DNA from: Kineothrix sp. MSJ-39
Lineage (GTDB): Bacteria > Bacillota > Clostridia > Lachnospirales > Lachnospiraceae
Reading direction: 5' to 3'
NCBI RefSeq assembly: GCF_018917935.1
Contig: NZ_JAHLPN010000006.1
Coordinates: 1-64,000, forward strand
Length of the DNA stretch: 64,000 nt
The notes beneath the pieces were generated by a model. The model did not search any database and was not told where the DNA came from. It worked only from the letters and a program-made list of their open reading frames with translations. Made by a program: the position numbers and the translations under genes. This document shows, one piece after another, positions 45,106-53,408 of this stretch. Every line of letters begins with the position of its first letter. Positions within the stretch are counted from its first letter, which is position 1.

Positions 45106-45382
45106 CAAAAAAGCCCTTGACAGAATCTACTTCTGTCAAGGGCGAATCTACTTTCCGCGGTGCCACCTTGCTTCACGACAATATGCGTGCACTTTCAGGA
45201 TACTAACATATCCCAGACAACTAACGTATGCCTCACGTCACAGAATACTCAGATATTTCCTTTCCCTGTGCCCTCCGTGGTCCATTTAACAGGCTGCGTT
45301 CTGTCCGGCTCTCACCTTTCCGGTCTCTCTGTAAGTGCACGATCTGTTTTTATCTCCACTTCATCGGTTTAAACTATTAACT
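45106..45382 (-). promoter_or_regulatory. Tryptophan T-box riboswitch with terminator
   Basis: Read on the minus strand: a stem I region with the distal-loop motif GGTGAGAG, a specifier codon TGG (Trp) at 45282-45284 in context AAATGGACC, the T-box antiterminator sequence AAGGTGGCACCGCGG (45155-45169), and a 12-bp terminator stem (45114-45125 with 45131-45142) followed by CTTTTTTG. Uncharged tRNA-Trp should pair with the specifier and the T-box bulge, favour the antiterminator and allow trpEGDCFBA expression. Confidence 0.95.
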
Positions 45383-45389
45383 TGATGAT

Positions 45390-45418
45390 ATAATACCACC
45401 ATCTTTTTCAGATGGCAA
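45390..45418 (-). promoter_or_regulatory. trp operon promoter
   Basis: Minus-strand TTGCCA, 17-bp spacer, TATTAT. The spacer and the end of the -35 box hold a perfect 6-bp inverted repeat (CCATCT-GAAAA-AGATGG). Only 8 bp separate the -35 box from the stop codon of the upstream gene. Confidence 0.75.
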
Positions 45419-45426
45419 TAGTTTTT

Positions 45427-46122
45427 TTATTTTTTTCTTGCCACAATGACTGCATAATACAAGTAGCCGTCTTCGTCCAGATAAACCCCAACCCCGATCT
45501 CATTGTAACGCTTGCTGATGATCTTTGCTTTGGTAGATGCGCTGGACATCCATGCATTTACAACCTCTTTGGGATCTGTATAGTATCGTGCTGTCAGCTC
45601 AGATGCCTTTTCAAAATTATAACGCATACTGATCGCGGAAGCCCAGCTGTAACCATTCGGTCTTGCATGAGAAAATTTCTCCGCCAGCTCTTTGGCGCGC
45701 TTCTGCGCTGCCTGCTGTAAAAGCGAATTTTTATCATAGGAACTGAAGCCATAACGGCGTCTCTGTATATTGATCTGCTTCTGCAGAGTATCTATATAGG
45801 CACGCTGCTGTGTTACAACTGTGACCTTGCAGGCATACTTTTTCCCATTAACCTTCGCATAAATGATGGCTGTTCCCTTTTTCTTTGCTGTCACTTTTCC
45901 GTTTGAAACAGTTGCGATCTTTACGTTTGATGAAGACCATTTAACTTTAGCCGTCGTGCCCTTCACATACAGCCTGTAAGTATCTCCTCTCACGATCTGC
46001 ACCTGTGTGCGGTTCAGCTTCACATTGGCTGCAGACACGGAATCATGCAGCAGCACTGTCATCATACATATGGCAAACAGCATGAAAAATATTGTCTTTA
46101 TTTTATTCCCTTTTCGCTTCAC
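45427..46122 (-). CDS. Secreted protein with bacterial Ig-like (BIG2) and CAP/SCP domains
   Basis: 231 aa. Signal peptide (about 1-32, ending SVSAA), then a BIG2-like module (about 34-102: IVRGDTYRLYV, VKWSSSNVKIATVSNGKVTAKKKGTA), then a CAP-superfamily domain (about 110-228: LLQQAAQKRAKELAEKFSHARPNG, YNEIGVGVYLDEDGYLYYAVIVAR). CAP proteins in Clostridia and Bacillus are extracellular, some of them spore- or germination-linked; the biochemical role is unknown. The GTG at 46122 follows AGGAGGGATTTTG; the adjoining TTG at 46125 is an alternative. Divergent from sigG. Confidence 0.85.
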   Translation of the reverse strand: MKRKGNKIKTIFFMLFAICMMTVLLHDSVSAANVKLNRTQVQIVRGDTYRLYVKGTTAKVKWSSSNVKIATVSNGKVTAKKKGTAIIYAKVNGKKYACKVTVVTQQRAYIDTLQKQINIQRRRYGFSSYDKNSLLQQAAQKRAKELAEKFSHARPNGYSWASAISMRYNFEKASELTARYYTDPKEVVNAWMSSASTKAKIISKRYNEIGVGVYLDEDGYLYYAVIVARKK

Positions 46123-46209
46123 CAAAATCCCTCCTGAATCATTTTTCGTAACTATTCAGCACCTCATTATATTTTATCATACCAATGCCCTCTTGTCTGC
46201 AAAATCACT

Positions 46210-46239
46210 GTATATTTTTTCCCATTTATGCACATTCTT
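46210..46239 (+). promoter_or_regulatory. Candidate forespore (sigma-G/sigma-F-type) promoter of sigG
   Basis: GTATA, 18-bp spacer, CATTCTT, 31 bp upstream of sigG; this fits the Bacillus sigma-G pattern (GnATR, N18, CATnnTA) at all but the last base. The same region fits the sigma-F pattern less well. sigG genes are known to be under sigma-F and sigma-G control. Confidence 0.4.
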
Positions 46240-46270
46240 CTAACAGAAGAAAAAACAGGAGGCATACAAA

Positions 46271-47050
46271 ATGGCACAGGGAAAGGTTGAGATCTGCGGT
46301 GTCAATACTGCAAGGCTGCCCCTTTTAGGCAGTGCAGAACAGGAACTTTTACTGAAAGAGATAAAGGAAGGCAATGAAAATGCCCGGATCCAGTTTATAG
46401 AAGGGAATCTCAGACTTGTACTCAGTGTGATCAGACGCTTTTCTGCCAGCACGGAAAACATGGATGATCTGTTTCAAATTGGTTGTATCGGGCTTATCAA
46501 ATCGATCGACAATTTTGACCTGTCACTCGGTGTAAAATTTTCTACCTATGCAGTTCCCATGATCATGGGCGAGATCCGGCGTTATCTGCGTGACAGCAAC
46601 TCGATCCGCGTCAGCCGCTCCTTAAAGGATATTGCCTACAAAGCGATCTCGGCAAGAGAAGCCCTGACGAAACAGACACAGAAAGAACCGACGATTGATG
46701 AAATCGCCACTGAAATTGGCATTGCCAAAGAAGATATTGTTTATGCGCTCGATGCCATGCAAAGCCCCATGAGCCTGAACGAGCCGATCTACACGGACGG
46801 TGGCGACACCCTCTATGTCATGGATCAGATCAGCGACCGCAAAAATAAGGAAGATACCTGGATAGAAAGTCTTTCGCTTTCAGAAGCAATGCAGCGACTG
46901 AATGAAAGAGAACATGAGATCATTTCTCTCCGCTTTTTTGAGGGAAAGACACAGATGGAAGTTGCAAACAGCATCGGCATTTCACAGGCACAGGTCTCCC
47001 GCCTCGAAAAAAATGCGCTCCGTATTATGAAAAACTATCTTGCGGGATGA
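46271..47050 (+). CDS. sigG: Sporulation sigma factor SigG
   Basis: 259 aa. Late forespore RNA polymerase sigma factor. The start KVEICGVNTARLPLL is diagnostic for SigG. Region 2 is complete (DLFQIGCIGLIKSIDNFDL, KFSTYAVPMIMGEIRRYLRD) and so are region 3 and region 4 (RFFEGKTQMEVANSIGISQAQVSRLEKNA). No pro-sequence. AACAGGAGGCATACAAA precedes the start. In Bacillus sigG follows spoIIGA-sigE; here sigE is 10 kb away on the other strand. Confidence 0.95.
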   Translation: MAQGKVEICGVNTARLPLLGSAEQELLLKEIKEGNENARIQFIEGNLRLVLSVIRRFSASTENMDDLFQIGCIGLIKSIDNFDLSLGVKFSTYAVPMIMGEIRRYLRDSNSIRVSRSLKDIAYKAISAREALTKQTQKEPTIDEIATEIGIAKEDIVYALDAMQSPMSLNEPIYTDGGDTLYVMDQISDRKNKEDTWIESLSLSEAMQRLNEREHEIISLRFFEGKTQMEVANSIGISQAQVSRLEKNALRIMKNYLAG

Positions 47051-47081
47051 TACTATGCTGTCATGCAGATTGTTGCCGGTA

Positions 47082-47822
47082 TCACATATAATCTACTTCT
47101 ATCAGACAAAGTCCCTTTGCCGGTGCTGTCGCACCGGCGAGCAGACGGTCTTTGGCTTCCAGCACAGCTTTCACCTGCTCCGGCATCATTTCTCCCTGTC
47201 CGACCGCTACCAGCGTTCCGGTCAGGATCCGCACCATATTTCGCAAAAAACCATTTCCGTGGAAAGTGAGTGTCACATAATCGCCTCTCCTGCGGATTTC
47301 GATCTTATCCACTGTGCGGACAGTCGATTTTTTCTTCTGTGGGTTTTTACAAAAACTCATAAAATCGTGTTCACCGATCAGATATTCTGCTGCCTTCTGC
47401 ATCCGCTCTATATTGACCGGCTTCTCCAACTGCCATACATATTTCCGGTCAAATAATGGCTTTGTTCTGCCATCAAATACTGTATAACAGTAGGTCTTTC
47501 CGATTGCATTGTATCTGGCGTGAAACCGCATGGAGGCTTCCCGTACTTCCTGCACGATAATATCATCCGGCAGATACCTGTTCATGTAGTCCCGCAGCTC
47601 CTCCGCTGTCATATCAATCGATAGCACGACATTCGCAACCATTGCACGGGCGTGCACGCCCGCATCCGTCCTGCCTGCTCCTATAATCAGGACAGGCTCC
47701 TCTGCCAGATGGTTTAAAACATCCTCCAACTTTCCCTGAATCGTGTCCTTGCCCGGCTGATGCTCCCAGCCAAAATATCTTGTTCCGTCATATCCGATGA
47801 TTAATTTATAATTCTTTTCCAT
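47082..47822 (-). CDS. truA: tRNA pseudouridine(38-40) synthase TruA
   Basis: 246 aa. Converts U38-U40 in tRNA anticodon arms to pseudouridine. The catalytic Asp is in GAGRTDAGVHA; YDGTRYFGWEHQPG, RFHARYNAIGKTY and FLRNMVRILTGTL are also conserved. It is convergent with sigG, 31 bp apart, with no clear terminator between. Confidence 0.97.
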   Translation of the reverse strand: MEKNYKLIIGYDGTRYFGWEHQPGKDTIQGKLEDVLNHLAEEPVLIIGAGRTDAGVHARAMVANVVLSIDMTAEELRDYMNRYLPDDIIVQEVREASMRFHARYNAIGKTYCYTVFDGRTKPLFDRKYVWQLEKPVNIERMQKAAEYLIGEHDFMSFCKNPQKKKSTVRTVDKIEIRRRGDYVTLTFHGNGFLRNMVRILTGTLVAVGQGEMMPEQVKAVLEAKDRLLAGATAPAKGLCLIEVDYM

Positions 47823-47839
47823 ATGTTTCCCTGTCTGTG

Positions 47840-48820
47840 TTATTTCAGTTTCTGATAGGCTTCTAGGCTGATGCCGATTTGTTTGCAGGCTTCTGCCTCT
47901 GAAATGTGAAGTTTTTCAGCAAGCAGTTTTACAGATTTTTTTAATAGTGCTTTATCTTTTTTCGAATTCTTTTTTTGATTTTCCAACAATTCTTTCTGCG
48001 CTGCTATTACAGCCTTGCTTTCCTCAAGCGCAATCCTTGCTTCTTCCAACCTCTTCTGGGTGCCACGTTCATGATTGTAGTAGTCTTGCCTTGCACGGCA
48101 TTGCTGTTTTACTATTTCATCCTGATTGTAAACATATAATGCCTCAGTGGCTTCCTGTAATTCCTGATTTCTTTCTGCCATCTGCCTCAGTTCCTCCCAC
48201 GTTTTCGCTTTGAATACCTGCGTCCAGTAGACCAGCCCCGTATCTACATCTTCTTGTGTTGCCAGTTTTATTTGTGTTAAGTCTACCACATACAGGTTAA
48301 ATTTTGTAGTATATACATGGTGATTTTTGATATTCATCATCTGATATCTGGCAAAAAATTCCGGGGATTCCGGGAAAAGCGTATAGTTTAAAAATCCGAT
48401 ATGATATACCGGTTTGACACTGATATATTCATCTCCTTTTGCTACGTTATCATAGCTTCTGGCAAGATAAGACAAAGACCTTTCCGGCCAGTCTTTCAGA
48501 TCCAGTACCTGCATCTCCAGATTGATGATCGTATTATTGTTGAGAAGTACATTGATATCCAGAATAAATGTTTTATCATCAATCGCTTCTCCAAGCTCAA
48601 TCGGATTTTGCACAACAATATCCTGCACATCTCCCACTTCCAATTTCAAGCAGGCGCACACAATGGATCACAATACATTCTTATGCTTCTGTAAGATCAC
48701 CCGAAACATGTAATCATTTAAAAACGTATACGGAATTATACCCGTTGCTTTTTTCAGTGCCTCCGTTACCCCTTCCATCTTCAATGCATCTGAAATAACT
48801 GCCTTTTCTTTTTGTGACAT
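47840..48820 (-). pseudogene. PD-(D/E)XK nuclease / Rpn-type transposase-family protein, broken by an in-frame TGA
   Basis: A single frame runs from the ATG at 48820 (site AGGAGGACAAAGT) to the stop at 47840, about 326 codons, except for TGA at 48668-48670 (codon 51), inside the conserved stretch YMFRVILQKHKNVL-stop-SIVCACL. The downstream part holds the nuclease-like ILDINVLLNNNTIINLEMQ, LGFLNYTLF-like strands, a coiled coil (about 235-290) and a short HTH-like end. The rest of the frame is intact, so the mutation is recent or the base is an error. Family members are often multicopy and annotated as PD-(D/E)XK nuclease family transposases. It could still make a 273-aa product from an internal start. 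Confidence 0.82.
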
Positions 48821-48937
48821 ACTTTGTCCTCCTTGTATGATTGATAGAATAATAATTGAAAATTCGGGCGAAATGCCCTTTTGAAATGAGCCTGTAAACT
48901 CATGAGATACTGCATAATGCAGTCATTGAATGATGCT

Positions 48938-48966
48938 ATGATAGCAATGTATATTGGAAATGTCAA
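48938..48966 (-). promoter_or_regulatory. Promoter of the PD-(D/E)XK gene
   Basis: Minus-strand TTGACA, 17-bp spacer, TATCAT, about 118 bp upstream of the start, so the transcript has a leader of roughly 110 nt that I cannot assign a structure. Confidence 0.65.
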
Positions 48967-48971
48967 ACAAA

Positions 48972-49012
48972 AAAAGAAACCATAAGATCAACATCATCTT
49001 CTGGTTTCTTTT
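48972..49012 (-). terminator. Terminator after the degenerate PD-(D/E)XK copy
   Basis: 11-bp stem (48972-48982 with 49002-49012), partly extended by ATCTT/AAGAT, followed on the minus strand by TTTTTTTG. Confidence 0.7.
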
Positions 49013-49019
49013 CTATTCT

Positions 49020-49455
49020 CTATGATTCAAGCATACCCTGCAGCCTTTTTACCTCTGCTTCCAGCCTATCTGCCCTTTGCCGTTCTTTTTCTGTATTTTG
49101 TCTCTCCATCTCTATTCCATCCTGCTTTCCAGCATTATATTCCGTAATCAGGCATCTTTCATAATCCTCTCTTGCTTCACACTGCATACGGATTTTTTCA
49201 TCTTCACTTAGTTGCTTCATAGTTACTACCATATTCTCAAGTACCTCCTCTCCACTTGCTAACTGTTCCAGCTCTTCCAGCGTTTCTGCTTTAAGGTACT
49301 TCGCCATAAATTTCGGACGATCTTCAAACAAGGTAAAATCTAAAATTCCGATGTATTGCTAAAAGATTTCTTAGCACCTCTTCGTTCTTTTGCAGGACTA
49401 CGTGGAACATATAGTCGTTTTTTGGAAGTAGTATAGCATGCTTCCAAAGCACTCT
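49020..49455 (-). pseudogene. Remnant of a second PD-(D/E)XK transposase-family gene with internal deletion
   Basis: The upstream piece encodes LLPKNDYMFHVVLQKNEEVL and RNLLA, the N-terminal motif of the family. It then joins, in a different frame, YIGILDFTLFEDRPKFMAK, which lies more than 100 residues further on in the intact-looking neighbour. The remainder is the coiled-coil C-terminus (EKIRMQCEAREDYERCLITEY..., ending at 49020). So the nuclease core is missing and the frame is broken near 49335-49350. Its left boundary is approximate. It is a relic next to its better-preserved paralogue. Confidence 0.78.
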
Positions 49456-49527
49456 CAATGTTTTTCGAATATATTTTACACACTCGTATTTACCTATTAA
49501 ACTTGTTCCGCATCCCCGATTTCCCTG

Positions 49528-49557
49528 TGACAAATCCTTCTCTTCTATGCTATACTG
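49528..49557 (+). promoter_or_regulatory. Candidate promoter of the DUF4317 gene
   Basis: Plus-strand GTGACA, 18-bp spacer, TATACT, 33 bp upstream of the start codon. Confidence 0.5.
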
Positions 49558-49589
49558 ATTCCATAAGTCAAATGAAAGGAAGCACGAAA

Positions 49590-50933
49590 ATGCAACGCAA
49601 AGATTTACTGGAAATAAAAAAACGCTTTAAGAAAAATGAATGTACTTTCACCCGCATGACCGGATGTTATGTGAATGCAACAAAGGAAAAGGTGACAAGC
49701 TTTAGCAACGTTTTTCTGAATCTGCCGGACGAGGAATATTATAAATATCTGGAGATTGCCAAAAAGACTTTATCGGGAACGATCGGTAATCAGCTTCTGG
49801 AACTGTCCTTCCCAATGGAAGAGGAATCCGGTGCCATGAGCAAGCAGCAGTTTTTTATGGGACTGAAGGCAAGTGCCCTGAAGGATGAGGGACTGCTGGA
49901 ACGATTCTACGACCTGGTGATCGACAGCTATGATTATACAGGCAATTACCTGATCCTGCTCTTCCATGACGCATATGACGTCATCACAAAGACAGAGGAT
50001 AATTTAAAACTGGATGAATCCGAGGAAGTGTATGAATATATCCTCTGCTCGCTCTGTCCAGTTACCCTTTCCAAACCGGGACTTGGTTATCTGGAAGAAG
50101 AAAATAAGATTGGTGTCCGTCTGCGTGACTGGATCGTGGCACCACCGGAAAACGGCTTTTTATTCCCGGCTTTTACTGACAGAAGCAGTGATATCCACTC
50201 TCTTCTTTACTTTACAAAGAATACAAAAGAGCCACATGAAGCCTTTATGGAAAATGGTCTTGGCTGCCCGGCCAAGCGTACCAGCATGCAGCAGAAAAAG
50301 GCTTTTGAAAATGTCGTAAAACAGGCAGTCGGTGATGACGAAGCAACGGAAGAAGTTTTCTTAAAGCTGCAGGACAGCCTCTGCACCATGCTTGACAGAC
50401 AGGAAGAAGCAGGTAAAGAGGATACTCCGATCGAGCTGAATCAGGATGTATTCCATGATGTCATCACGGACAGTGACATTTCCGAGTCACTGGCACCAAA
50501 GATTGAAAAAGCATTTGCCGCAGAGTTTACAGATGCTCTGCCTACTGCCGATGCCCTGCTTGACAACAAAGCAGTCGCAAAAAACGAACAGCGCAAGGTA
50601 CAAAAGGCTCTGATCACAGAGGTTGCTACTTTAAAAGAAGCACTCTCCAAGGCACAGATCGATTCGGATCAGTTAGCAGAAAACAACTATATGGATGACG
50701 TATCAGATGCTGTCAGCGAAAATATAGGTGATATATCTGGTGATGCAGCTTCTGAAACAGATCTTACCGGAAACAATGATATAAAGACGCAGTCCGAACT
50801 CTGTGATGTATTCCTGCGTATGAAACCGGAACGTGCCAGCCTTGTTACAGAGCAGATGATCGATGGGCAGAAATGTCTTGTCATTCCTGTAGAAGATGAC
50901 GATGATATCGACTTAAACGGCATTAAACTGTAA
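49590..50933 (+). CDS. DUF4317 family protein
   Basis: 447 aa. Start at MQRKDLLEIKKRFKKNECTF, a typical opening of the DUF4317 family, with AAAGGAAGCACGAAA upstream; the frame is open 44 codons further but without homologous sequence. Conserved parts are RMTGCYVNATKEKV, GIGN-like LSGTIGNQLLELSF and CPVTLSKPGLGYL. It is soluble, acidic in its C-terminal third, and has no catalytic motif I can name. The family is widespread in Clostridia and its role is not known. It is followed 18 bp later by the SGNH hydrolase gene, probably in one transcript. Confidence 0.9.
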   Translation: MQRKDLLEIKKRFKKNECTFTRMTGCYVNATKEKVTSFSNVFLNLPDEEYYKYLEIAKKTLSGTIGNQLLELSFPMEEESGAMSKQQFFMGLKASALKDEGLLERFYDLVIDSYDYTGNYLILLFHDAYDVITKTEDNLKLDESEEVYEYILCSLCPVTLSKPGLGYLEEENKIGVRLRDWIVAPPENGFLFPAFTDRSSDIHSLLYFTKNTKEPHEAFMENGLGCPAKRTSMQQKKAFENVVKQAVGDDEATEEVFLKLQDSLCTMLDRQEEAGKEDTPIELNQDVFHDVITDSDISESLAPKIEKAFAAEFTDALPTADALLDNKAVAKNEQRKVQKALITEVATLKEALSKAQIDSDQLAENNYMDDVSDAVSENIGDISGDAASETDLTGNNDIKTQSELCDVFLRMKPERASLVTEQMIDGQKCLVIPVEDDDDIDLNGIKL

Positions 50934-50951
50934 GAGAAAGGAAATGGTACT

Positions 50952-51704
50952 GTGAAGGCTCCTAAGACAAAGGAAGAAAACAAGAATAAATCAGTTCGCA
51001 GCGGCTATCGCACAATCAGTTACCTCCTGCTTGCAAGTACACTTCTGCTGTTTTTAGCAGTCCTGTTTTTGTTAAAACGCGGTAACTATTTCTCCATGCT
51101 GCAGGATGCTATGAGCGATCATACTTTTCAGTATACGGACAATGCCTCTTACATACAAAGAAAGACGCAGTTTGAGCTGATGCCTGAGCGAAATACAGAT
51201 ATTGTTTTTCTGGGCGATTCCATCACAGCCAGATTTGAATGGCAGGAATATTTCTCTGATCTTGTGGTCGCAAACCGCGGTATTGATTCTGATGTGACGG
51301 AAGGTGTCTTAAACCGTCTGGATACGGTCAAAAACCAGCATCCGCAAAAGATCTTTTTGATGATCGGCATTAATGACATCATGCACAAACTGCCTCTGGA
51401 TACAAGCATGCGAAACTACAAAAAAATACTGACACAACTTTCGGATTCACTTCCGGGCTGTAAGATCTACGTCCAAAGCGTCCTTCCGGTCAATACCTCT
51501 ACCGGTATCGACAACAGCGATGTGTCAGCTTTTAATACAGAGCTCAGACAGCTTTGCCGTGATCTGGCTCTGCCCTATATTGATCTGTATTCTTTGATGG
51601 TAACAGAAGATAACAATTTCACCTATACGGTAGATGGTGTACATCCGACCGGCGAAGGCTATGCGATCTGGATGGGTGGTATTGCGGAATATGTATATGA
51701 ATAA
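50952..51704 (+). CDS. Membrane-anchored SGNH/GDSL-family hydrolase
   Basis: 250 aa. A basic N-terminus and one membrane helix (about 22-42) anchor an extracytoplasmic SGNH esterase domain. Block I FLGDSITARFEW (nucleophile Ser), block II-like VVANRGIDSD, block III IGINDIM and block V DGVHPTGEGY (Asp/His) are all present. Likely an acyl or acetyl esterase acting on surface polysaccharide (inference). The start is GTG with AAAGGAAATGGTACT before it. It ends in a good terminator. Confidence 0.88.
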   Translation: MKAPKTKEENKNKSVRSGYRTISYLLLASTLLLFLAVLFLLKRGNYFSMLQDAMSDHTFQYTDNASYIQRKTQFELMPERNTDIVFLGDSITARFEWQEYFSDLVVANRGIDSDVTEGVLNRLDTVKNQHPQKIFLMIGINDIMHKLPLDTSMRNYKKILTQLSDSLPGCKIYVQSVLPVNTSTGIDNSDVSAFNTELRQLCRDLALPYIDLYSLMVTEDNNFTYTVDGVHPTGEGYAIWMGGIAEYVYE

Positions 51705-51710
51705 AATTGC

Positions 51711-51748
51711 GAAATGCAACCGCTGTTTTGTGGTTGCATTTCTATTTT
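51711..51748 (+). terminator. Terminator after the SGNH hydrolase gene
   Basis: 11-bp stem (51711-51721 with 51732-51742), loop GCTGTTTTGT, followed by TATTTTACC. Confidence 0.75.
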
Positions 51749-51816
51749 ACCTCTTTGTTCCATTCCACTCCCGATTCATCCGTCCTTGTGTCTTTAGAAT
51801 TTTCATGAAAACACTC

Positions 51817-52233
51817 CTAAAACCTCTGTATCATTCTTGCAATCTCCATAACTACAATCTTCAGCATCACTCCGCCGGACATCACATAAAACCATATCTC
51901 ACGCATATGCTGTGATTTTGCAATCGGCGTTGCTATTGCTGCGATAATTATGATTGCAGCTCCAACGCATCCAACGATGTTTGGAACGCTCACAAGTGAA
52001 AATATTCCGGGATTACAGCTTCCATCTATCGTATACTGAATTGTTTTATCCAGTCCATCCCTTGCGGCCGCAAAGCAACATATAATCAGACCATATATTA
52101 AAACAAACAGACTTCTTCTGCCCCAGAAATTTATGCTATTCCTGTTACTGATCGTATATCCAGCAAATCCAACCATCGATAAAATCATAAGTGTAGTAAC
52201 TGTTGTTACCATATTTCCAAAATAAAGCTTCAT
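51817..52233 (-). CDS. Hypothetical four-helix membrane protein
   Basis: 138 aa with hydrophobic segments at about 8-28, 41-57, 79-107 and 114-134; no family recognised. The start follows GGGAGGAAAAACAG and overlaps the stop of the acetyltransferase gene by 4 bp (ATGA), so the two are translationally coupled. Last gene of the minus-strand run 54718-51817. Confidence 0.7.
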   Translation of the reverse strand: MKLYFGNMVTTVTTLMILSMVGFAGYTISNRNSINFWGRRSLFVLIYGLIICCFAAARDGLDKTIQYTIDGSCNPGIFSLVSVPNIVGCVGAAIIIIAAIATPIAKSQHMREIWFYVMSGGVMLKIVVMEIARMIQRF

Positions 52234-52991
52234 CTGTTTTTCCTCCCGTCCCGAATGCCCGCCAGTGCCAGAAATTTCTTGTCTGACTGAATGCCCTGGG
52301 TCAGAAATTCACCGTCCCGGAACAATGCATAGGTAGTGACCGGCGCAGGGACATTCCGAGCGCTCTCTTTGTCCATGATATGAATGACCTTGAATGGGAT
52401 GCCGTGTTCCTGTGCCGCTTGCTGCACCTTCGGCACCCAATAGCAGGTATATGGACACTGGTCGGTATAATAAAGCACAAAGCCGTCTCCGTCCACCCTG
52501 GGATGCTTGGCGCATTCTCTGAATTTCGGCGGCTGTGCAGTCGGTTCAAGGGGCAGATACATGAGATTGATACCACAGTCGGATATGTCTGCGGTCTTGA
52601 ACCCCTTGTAGATCAGGAACTTCGGATCAGCGAGAAATTCCCGCTTCCGTCCTTCCGCACACAAAATACAAAGCCCTTTTCGCCCCTGCGCCTTTGCATC
52701 CCGGATACATTCCTTCAGCAGGTCATTAGAATACCCATGTCCCTTCATAGAACCGGAAACCCACAGACAGTTGATATAGAGCCAGCCTTCTGCCTCAATG
52801 GGCACCCATGCATTTTCCCCCGGAATATATTCGATAAAGCATTTGCCACGCTCTTCACTGCGGTAAAAAACAAGCCCCTCGTCAAAACGCCGCTTCATCC
52901 ATTCCTTCTTGGCAAGACTTTGCTTGCCTGACATGGCACAGCAAATATGTTCTTTGTCAATGTTTTCTTTTGCGATCCGAATGTAATTCAT
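52230..52991 (-). CDS. GNAT acetyltransferase fused to a YoaP-like thioredoxin-fold domain
   Basis: 253 aa. The N-terminal GNAT domain (about 1-150) contains the acetyl-CoA loop region VSGSMKGHGYSNDLLKECI. The C-terminal part (about 165-250) is YoaP-like, with YYTDQCPYTCYWVPKVQQ, a CPxxC element at the usual thioredoxin active-site position, followed by PAPVTTYALFRDGEFL, which carries the cis-Pro-type region. The acetylated substrate is unknown. The start has CAGGAGGAATAATTT upstream. It sits in a cluster with an XRE regulator and a PAP2 protein. Confidence 0.88.
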   Translation of the reverse strand: MNYIRIAKENIDKEHICCAMSGKQSLAKKEWMKRRFDEGLVFYRSEERGKCFIEYIPGENAWVPIEAEGWLYINCLWVSGSMKGHGYSNDLLKECIRDAKAQGRKGLCILCAEGRKREFLADPKFLIYKGFKTADISDCGINLMYLPLEPTAQPPKFRECAKHPRVDGDGFVLYYTDQCPYTCYWVPKVQQAAQEHGIPFKVIHIMDKESARNVPAPVTTYALFRDGEFLTQGIQSDKKFLALAGIRDGRKNR

Positions 52992-53041
52992 AAATTATTC
53001 CTCCTGTAAGAAGTGATCCATATGCTCTTCCAAAAGCTTGA

Positions 53042-53407
53042 TTACCCGGCTCTTGTCATCTGCCCCATCATATATACTATAAAGCCAAAAATAGGTCCAT
53101 AAAAATCGAGTGCTATCGTTACATCATCGCCTTTATATACTGACTGATCATCTTCATTATATATTTGTACGGAAATTTTACCGGATTTCCTGATAATCTT
53201 TACCTTAATACTTTCACCGACATCCATGTCTATATTATGAGAATGTGTCGAGTTCATCTGTTCAAACTCTACATCGTAAAAATCTGTATCCGCTATCTCA
53301 TTTCCCACAAATGCGGATTTATTGTATAATCCGCAGGCAGCAAAGACTAATATCATATTAAAAAGTATTCCGGATAATATAATTTTCCCTTTGGTTGCCT
53401 TTTTCAC
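53042..53407 (-). CDS. Small lipoprotein-like or membrane-anchored protein, unknown function
   Basis: 121 aa. N-terminal signal (KGKIILSGILFNMILVFAACG) with a possible lipobox Cys at about 25, followed by a small hydrophilic beta-rich domain (VGESIKVKIIRKSGKISVQIYNEDDQSVYKGDDV). The last 20 residues are unexpectedly hydrophobic (FYGPIFGFIVYMMG), perhaps a frameshifted or replaced end. The start is GTG, 1 bp after the XRE gene stop, so translation is probably coupled; its own ribosome site is poor. Confidence 0.6.
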   Translation of the reverse strand: MKKATKGKIILSGILFNMILVFAACGLYNKSAFVGNEIADTDFYDVEFEQMNSTHSHNIDMDVGESIKVKIIRKSGKISVQIYNEDDQSVYKGDDVTIALDFYGPIFGFIVYMMGQMTRAG

Positions 53408-53408
53408 T

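Noticed and set aside
44972-45166. 64-codon minus-strand open frame in the trp leader
   Set aside because: It spans the T-box terminator and the hairpin-rich insert and has no ribosome site. It is more likely produced by the repeat-like element than a leader peptide, although similar frames in relatives might be worth a look.
45427-46122. Possibility that the CAP-domain protein is the trp operon's first gene
   Set aside because: It is upstream on the same strand, but a complete promoter and T-box lie between it and trpE, so it is a separate unit.
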